Shown: piece by piece, positions 22,063 through 26,625 of the stretch
How positions within the stretch are numbered: the first letter of the stretch is position 1
How the letters are laid out: the number at the start of each line of letters is the position of its first letter
NCBI GenBank assembly: GCA_036506795.1
Contig: DASXRC010000056.1
Coordinates: 1 to 26,625, forward strand
DNA: 26,625 nt
From: DASXRC01 sp036506795
GTDB lineage: Bacteria; Actinomycetota; Actinomycetes; Mycobacteriales; Micromonosporaceae
Direction: 5' to 3'
The notes under the pieces: generated by a model
The model's database searches: none
What the model was told of the DNA's origin: nothing
What the model saw: the letters and a program-made list of their open reading frames with translations, nothing else
Position numbers and translations under genes: made by a program

Positions 22063-22499
22063 CGCCGAACGCACCGGGCAACCGCCCGCTGGGCGGCCAG
22101 ACTGGCGCGAGCGCCTGTCGATGTCGACCGCGGACCGTCGAGGGTATGTCGTCGGACAAGATCGGGGCGCATCATCGATGCGCTGCGCCATGAGCGCCTG
22201 CGTGATGTTCACGCCTGGTCGGGCGATTCGTATCTTGAGTCGACTTGTGAGCGTCGGCCGAGGCGGCAAGGGCCTGCGGCCAAGCGTGAACGACTTCAAT
22301 GTACGCCCTGATGCGGGGTAAGAGCGGACATTGCCGGGTCATTCTTTGGATGGGGGCGGCGGCCGGGCCGAACCTGAGCCGTGAATGACGGGAAGGCCGG
22401 CCGGACGATGGAGCCCGCGCCGCTCCGGCGATAGATTCCCCTCACTGAATGATTCCTATAGCGTTCTGTCAGACGCCAGGGTAAATGGGGGAAGATCCA
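22063..22499. other. Intergenic region between the GH92 and DUF11 genes
   Basis: Apart from the hairpin at 22082-22096 (listed separately) I see nothing recognisable in these 437 bases. Short open frames have no family-like content. The last 60 bases are AT-richer (ATTCCTATAGCG near 22451-22462), a plausible but unproven promoter area for the DUF11 gene. A GGGGGAAG ribosome site at about 22487-22494 ends the region. Confidence 0.5.
22082..22096 (+). terminator. Candidate terminator hairpin after the GH92 gene
   Basis: CCGCCC-GCT-GGGCGG, a perfect 6-bp G/C stem with a 3-base loop, lies 20 bases after the stop codon. No T-run follows, so it would be an actinobacterial hairpin-only terminator. 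Confidence 0.4.
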
Positions 22500-23711
22500 A
22501 TGTTGCATCTCCGCCGCACGGTTATTCTGCCGGCCCTCCTGCTCGGCCTCGTGCCCATGCTCGTCGTCCCCGCCGGCGCCGCCCAGGCGGCCGAGCCGGT
22601 CGACGTGTTCATTGCCAACGTCGACGACAGCCCGGACCCCGCATACGCGTACGCGACCGTCGACTATGTCGTCTCGGTGGGCAATCGGGGCCCGGGCACG
22701 GCGAGCGCGATCACCCTTACCGCGCCGCTGCCCGCGGGTGTGTCCTTCCAACCGTCCACCTGGGACAACCGATGCAGCGCGACGCCGACCACGGTGACCT
22801 GTGATCTATCGACGTTACCGGCGAACGCCATGGCATCCCCGCTGGTCATCGGCGTCAGGCCGACCACGGACGGGCTGCTGTCGATGACCTTCACCGCATC
22901 CGTCGCCGAGCGCGACGCCGACCTGTCCAACAATACGCAGACGGAAACCACCACGGTGACCATGCCCATCGACGCCGACGTCACGCTCGAGCTCCACGCG
23001 GGCGACGCCCCGATCTACGCCGGGGAGCTCTTCTTCATCTCCGCCGGGGTGTTCAACTCTGGTCCGGCTCCCGCCACCGACGTGACCGCAGTTCTGCGGC
23101 TTCCGGCCGGGCTCTCCGTCGTATCGGGAGCCTCGTGCATCCCGGACGGCGCCGGATCGGTCTGCACGATCGGGCCGATCGAGCTCCCTCCCTCGGCCGG
23201 AGTCATCGCACCTCTCGCGATGAGCGCGTCCGCGGCGGGAAACTACACGATATCCGGGACCGTCACGGCGGATCAGCCCGACCCGCAACCGGCGAACAAC
23301 CTCGACTCGGTGACGTTCACGGTGGCGCCGGGCGCGGACGTGGCTGTCACCATCGCTGAGTCGGCTGACCCCACCAACCCCGGCAGGGCGCTCACGTACA
23401 CAATGACGGTCGTCAACCACGGCCCGTCGCCGGCGTCCGCCGTGAGCCTCACCGACGAGTGGTCCGCGGCGGTGTCCGGCGGCGTCACCCTGCTCTCCAT
23501 CGGCGCGTCGCAGGGCCAGTGCGCGCTGACCGCACCCAGCCGGATCGACTGCAGCCTCGGCGGACTCGCCGGCGGCGCCACGGCAACCGTGACGGTCCGG
23601 CTCCGGCCGCGAGGAGTCGGATCCATCACCAACCAGGCGCACGTGACGGCAACCGAGCACGATGGGGATCCGACGAACAACCTCGCCACCGAGACGACAG
23701 TGGTCGGCTGA
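22500..23711 (+). CDS. Secreted DUF11-repeat protein
   Basis: The 403-residue protein starts at the ATG at 22500, chosen over the in-frame ATG at 22485 because the GGGGGAAG ribosome site lies between them. The signal peptide is LHLRRTVILPALLLGLVPML followed by an Ala-rich cleavage area (AGAAQAAEP). Three tandem DUF11-type Ig-like repeats follow, roughly at 35-150, 155-262 and 265-403. Each has the pattern of a strand with V(V/F)N(R/S/H)GP, then an A-P-L/L-P-A-G segment, a C-containing mid-strand and a D-x-x-x-x-NN end (DLSNN, PQPANN, DPTNN). DUF11 modules are found in bacterial surface and secreted proteins, where they act as spacers or adhesion domains. No LPxTG motif, C-terminal membrane segment or catalytic module is present, so the protein is probably released or held non-covalently. 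Codon usage matches its neighbours. Confidence 0.9.
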   Translation: MLHLRRTVILPALLLGLVPMLVVPAGAAQAAEPVDVFIANVDDSPDPAYAYATVDYVVSVGNRGPGTASAITLTAPLPAGVSFQPSTWDNRCSATPTTVTCDLSTLPANAMASPLVIGVRPTTDGLLSMTFTASVAERDADLSNNTQTETTTVTMPIDADVTLELHAGDAPIYAGELFFISAGVFNSGPAPATDVTAVLRLPAGLSVVSGASCIPDGAGSVCTIGPIELPPSAGVIAPLAMSASAAGNYTISGTVTADQPDPQPANNLDSVTFTVAPGADVAVTIAESADPTNPGRALTYTMTVVNHGPSPASAVSLTDEWSAAVSGGVTLLSIGASQGQCALTAPSRIDCSLGGLAGGATATVTVRLRPRGVGSITNQAHVTATEHDGDPTNNLATETTVVG

Positions 23712-23886
23712 GGCGACGAACGGGCCTCAGCGGGCCTATCGTCCGCCCTCCACTGTGGACGGCCAGGGCCGGCGCGGGAAGGCATGCCGCCTCACCTGCC
23801 AAGACGGTCCGCCAGCGCCCATGGACGCCCGTCGATGTGCGACGCGATCGTCACACAGTTGTCACTCACGAGTGTCGACCCCCTCG

Positions 23887-25326
23887 CTATACATCCTGCG
23901 CGGAGGATCTGTCACCGTCCGCAGATGCAGACCGCTGACGTTCCGGCGGCCGGACCGGAACTCGGACTCGCAGGACCGTCTCACCTGGTCGGGAGTCGAT
24001 GCCGATCTCTCCGCCGTGGCGCTCCACGACAATGCGCCGTGCGATGTCGAGGCCGAGACCGGCGCCCTTGCCCACGCTCTTGGTGGTGAAGAAGGCGTCG
24101 AACGCGCGGGCTGCCACGTTCGGCGGCATACCGGAGCCGGTGTCGCCGATCTCGACGACGACGTCGCCGCCGTCAGCCCGTGTCGATATCCGAAGCGTGC
24201 CGACGCCGTCCATCGCGTCGACAGCGTTGTCGATGAGGTTGGTCCACACCTGGTTGAGCTCGCCGGCGTACGCCTCGATCCGGGGGACGTCGGCGTCGTA
24301 AGAACGCACGATCTCGACGCCGTCGCCCAGCTTCTGGCTGAGCATCACGAGGGTGCTCTCGAGGCCGTCTGCCACGTCGACCTGCTGGATTGCCGCGCGG
24401 TCCATCTGCGAGTAAGACCTGACGGCGGCGACTAGGTCGGAGACGCGGCTGGTCGACTCCCTGACCTCCGAGAGCAGCGTCGCCACCGACAACCTGCTCG
24501 CCACCCACTCCAGGCCCGGCTCAAGGGCCGCTGCTCCGAGTACTGTCGCTGCGCGCTCGCACCAAGCGAGGTCCACCCCGGCGGCCGCAAGCGGCGGGGC
24601 GATCAGCCAGTCACGTTCGACGCCGCGGCTGGCCAGCCACGACGACAGCTCGTCCTCGTGGTCGCTCACCGCCAGTGGGCCCAGCTCCGCCGCGGGCGGC
24701 TGGATCTCATGGCACAGGTCGTCGAGCGCGGTCAACTGCACCGCCGAAATCTCACCCTGCACGAGACGGCCGGACGACGAGACAAGCAGCTCGTACGCGT
24801 CCTCCAACGCGTCGACCGCCCGGACGGCAGCGGCCGCCGGGTTGTTGATCTCGTGCGCCAGGCCGGCGGCGAGCGTGCCGAGGGTCACGAGGGACTCGCG
24901 CTGCCTCGCGGTCGACTCAATGGAGCGCGCGGTGCCGTAGAGCCCCCGGATAAGGTGTGCGCCGAATGGGAACCAGGCGTTGGACCGCTCACGCAGCACG
25001 TCGGCCGGAACCCGGAGCACCCGCCCGTGCGCCCTTCCTCGCCCGGTCGCGAGATAAACGCCGTGCTCGTCCCACGCCCTGAACCCGCCGGCCCAGCGAC
25101 CCGGTACGTCCATCCTCCCAACCACCACGTCCTCGCGGCCGACATGGCGCACGAGGTCGATGGCGCCGTCGACCAACACCCACCAGAAGTCCGCTCGCTC
25201 GCCCTCGCGGAACAGGTCGACGCCGAGCTCGATGCCCACCTCCGTGCCGGACTCGGCCAGCTCCGCGACCTGGTCGTCCGTCAAACCGTCGAAGAGGCTG
25301 AGCGAGCGGAGGTCGTCGACTCGCAT
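23887..25326 (-). CDS. Sensor histidine kinase with N-terminal cyclic-nucleotide-binding-like domain
   Basis: The 479-residue protein starts at the ATG at 25326, which opens the family-typical MRVDDLRSLSLFDGLTDDQV. Residues about 1-130 form a Crp/cNMP-binding-like barrel (LFREGERADFWWVLVDGAID). The H-box LAAGLAHEINNPAAA puts the phosphoacceptor His at 158. The HATPase domain has N-box NLIDNAVDAM, G1 DTGSGMP, F-box FDAFFTTKS and G2 GAGLGLDIARRI. There are no membrane segments, so it is a soluble cytoplasmic kinase, probably sensing a small ligand through the barrel. The classical cNMP phosphate-binding Glu-Arg cassette is not obvious, so it may not bind cAMP. A GTG at 25386 could add 20 residues, but they look featureless. 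No response regulator is adjacent, so this is an orphan kinase within the window. Confidence 0.92.
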   Translation of the reverse strand: MRVDDLRSLSLFDGLTDDQVAELAESGTEVGIELGVDLFREGERADFWWVLVDGAIDLVRHVGREDVVVGRMDVPGRWAGGFRAWDEHGVYLATGRGRAHGRVLRVPADVLRERSNAWFPFGAHLIRGLYGTARSIESTARQRESLVTLGTLAAGLAHEINNPAAAAVRAVDALEDAYELLVSSSGRLVQGEISAVQLTALDDLCHEIQPPAAELGPLAVSDHEDELSSWLASRGVERDWLIAPPLAAAGVDLAWCERAATVLGAAALEPGLEWVASRLSVATLLSEVRESTSRVSDLVAAVRSYSQMDRAAIQQVDVADGLESTLVMLSQKLGDGVEIVRSYDADVPRIEAYAGELNQVWTNLIDNAVDAMDGVGTLRISTRADGGDVVVEIGDTGSGMPPNVAARAFDAFFTTKSVGKGAGLGLDIARRIVVERHGGEIGIDSRPGETVLRVRVPVRPPERQRSASADGDRSSAQDV

Positions 25327-25579
25327 CAGATCGCGGCAATCACTTCGGGCGGCCTCGTCGCCGACCCGAAGGCAACCTGGAGGCACGGGAGAACCGGCGC
25401 GCGGAGCATCGCTGCGAAGTCGCGACGTCGGGATGGACCGGATGTCCTCGTCGGCTCCCGAAATGCTGGTGACGCGGTTCCGGCTGCCGGCACCCGTCTG
25501 TGAGCGCGGCGGGGACCGTGAGCCTGCTGATCAGGAGGCATGACAGCGACGGTACTCGTGGTTCAAGATCGAATCGTGT

Positions 25580-26030
25580 GACCCACGTGCGACCCGGCGG
25601 GTGGAGAAAGCTGGTCGAGACCCTGGGCGTCGCGCAGCCGTCCAAGTCCCACGTCTTGGAGATGGCCCAGCACCTCGACGCGCGGGTGGAGGCGTTCCGC
25701 AACCGGCCGCTGGACGCCGGCCCGTACACGTTCGTGTGGGTCGAGCCGCTGACCATCAAGGTCCGAGGGTGGTGGCCACACCGTCAACGTGCACGCCCTG
25801 ATCGCGTTCGGCGTGAACGGCGACGGTGGCGGCGAGGCCCTCGGCTTGGAGGTGGCCTCCCGGGAGGACGGCGTGGGCTGGCTGGGCTTCCCGCGCAGCC
25901 TGACCGACCGCGGCCTGTCCGGGGTCAGGATGGTGTCTCCGACGCGCGTCGCGGCGTGGTCGAGGCGATCCGGTGCCGCCCCTGCGCGGCGCGGCGTGGC
26001 AGGGCTCCGCGTGCACCGGAACCTTTCGAT
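25580..26030 (+). pseudogene. Decayed IS256-family transposase fragment (multiple frameshifts)
   Basis: The central part of an IS256/MULE-type transposase can be read only by changing frame. It starts ATRRVEK at 25589, then shifts near 25610 to LVETLGVAQPSKSHVLEMAQ and RPLDAGPYTFVWVEPLTIKV. It shifts near 25770 to VNVHALIAFGVNGDGGGEAL and DGVGWLGFPRSLTDRGLSGV. It shifts again near 25935 to SDARRGVVEAI, and once more into AALRGAAWQG. The first DDE-type Asp (usually VDAL) is Glu in WVEPLT; the second survives in SDARRG. The N-terminal third and the C-terminal half are gone, and no terminal inverted repeats are visible. It is non-functional relic DNA between the kinase and the VOC gene. The boundaries are estimates from resemblance. 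Confidence 0.85.
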
Positions 26031-26074
26031 TTCGGATCTAAGCTGAAGGGGTGCCATCCGGTGGGAGGGAAACG

Positions 26075-26563
26075 ATGGGTATCGGGTTGACGAAAATACT
26101 TCAAGTGAAGATCCCCGTAACCAATCTTCAGCGCAGTGTTTCCTGGTATGTATCGTTGCTTGACCTTGAGCTCGCAGCCGAGTTCGTCGAGCACGGTGTC
26201 CTACGCGGCGTCGCGCTTGTTGATCGCGACGGTGAGTACACCATCGCACTTCGCGACCGTGAGGTCTGCGCCAGTCAGCCCAACCTGGCCGGATATGATC
26301 TCATCGGACTGGGGTTGGCCTCCGCACACGGCCTCCAACGACTCATCGAGCGGTGTGATCGGTTTGGAGTGGCACACGGGGAAATCGAAGATCGTGGGCT
26401 CAACCGCCTTGCTGTGGATGTCCCGGATCCTGACGGAACGGTGTTGCGGTTCATCTACGCCGGCGACAACGTTCCTGACCACTTCGTCGGAGTGGAGTCG
26501 GGCGACGACGGACAAGTCAGCTTGTACCACACCCCCACGATGGCCGTTAAGAAACTCGCCTGA
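26075..26563 (+). CDS. VOC-fold (glyoxalase/dioxygenase-like) protein
   Basis: The 162-residue protein starts at an ATG with GGGAGG about six bases upstream; a GTG at 26051 in frame is less likely. The fold repeats the VOC pattern. The first half is KILQVKIPVTNLQRSVSWYV, then LLDLELAAEFVEHG. The second half is AGYDLIGLGLASAHGLQRLI, then DRGLNRLAVDVPDPDGTVLR and FIYAG. The DVPDPDGTVLRF stretch is the classic end motif. The usual first metal-ligand position (His or Gln in strand 1) may be filled by Gln10 of ILQVKIPV, and Glu or Asp positions are present later, but metal binding is not certain. VOC proteins range from glyoxalases and ring-cleavage dioxygenases to antibiotic-binding proteins. The gene lies directly downstream of the IS256 relic. 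No substrate can be assigned. Confidence 0.85.
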   Translation: MGIGLTKILQVKIPVTNLQRSVSWYVSLLDLELAAEFVEHGVLRGVALVDRDGEYTIALRDREVCASQPNLAGYDLIGLGLASAHGLQRLIERCDRFGVAHGEIEDRGLNRLAVDVPDPDGTVLRFIYAGDNVPDHFVGVESGDDGQVSLYHTPTMAVKKLA

Positions 26564-26625
26564 ACAGCACGCCGGGCATGCTCTCACGGAGCTCTCTCAC
26601 CGGCATCCAGATGACAACCGACCCG

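Noticed and set aside
20878..22299. A 473-codon minus-strand frame opposite the GH92 C-terminus and extending past its stop.
   Set aside because: It has no domain-like content. The part beyond the GH92 gene (22063-22299) also shows no family signature or ribosome site.
25540..25581. A 13-codon frame with a strong AGGAGG site before its ATG.
   Set aside because: It is too short to support, has no homology signal, and ends at the edge of the IS256 relic.

Overview
This window is chromosomal DNA from a high-GC actinobacterium. The G/C-rich third codon positions, frequent GTG starts, purine-rich Shine-Dalgarno sites and the gene families all point that way: a CtpI/CtpH-type long P-type ATPase, a WYL regulator, a DUF11 secreted protein and a modular GH92 enzyme. 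I cannot name the genus from sequence alone. I see no rRNA, tRNA, CRISPR array, plasmid or phage genes. The only mobile-element trace is a decayed IS256-type transposase fragment near the right end.

Layout, left to right. (1) 1-894 is the 3' part of a slipin/SPFH membrane-scaffold gene, converging on an alpha/beta-hydrolase-fold epoxide hydrolase (957-2150, minus). The hydrolase is divergent from a WYL-domain regulator (2213-3169); a 7+7 bp perfect dyad lies midway between the two starts. (2) 3170-3950 is a small gene graveyard: the C-terminal stub of a VOC/glyoxalase gene, a SnoaL/NTF2-like gene that may be leaderless, and a possible stub of an F420-dependent oxidoreductase. An M55 D-aminopeptidase gene (minus) follows. 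(3) 5138-8594 is a two-gene unit: a membrane-anchored NACHT/STAND-type NTPase with a Cys-rich C-terminus, overlapped by 11 bp with a short-chain dehydrogenase. A compound palindrome sits upstream. A GT4 glycosyltransferase (minus) converges on it with a 70-bp overlap. (4) 10237-15586 (perhaps to 15747) is a P-type ATPase locus. A 1460-residue P2-like ATPase is flanked on both sides by two related small proteins, each with a basic, disordered N-terminus and a C-terminal membrane segment carrying an E-W-P signature. The ATPase also contains a second, degenerate ATPase catalytic core in its N-terminal third. (5) 15840-16848 holds an ABM-fold monooxygenase-like gene and an Ohr peroxidase gene. (6) 17248-23711 encodes secreted proteins: a 1604-residue GH92 enzyme with two F5/8C modules and a NEW3 module, and a three-repeat DUF11 protein. 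(7) 23887-26563 holds a cNMP-binding-domain histidine kinase (minus), the IS256 remnant and a VOC-fold gene.

Most neighbours look functionally unrelated. The units that appear to work together are the epoxide hydrolase/WYL pair, the NACHT-SDR pair and the three- or four-gene P-type ATPase locus. The most interesting points are: the ATPase flanked by paralogous small membrane proteins, with its internal pseudo-ATPase half; the NACHT-SDR pair as an uncharacterised membrane STAND system; and the GH92 enzyme, whose usual general-acid Glu position is Gln, suggesting action on mannose-1-phosphate diesters rather than ordinary mannosides.
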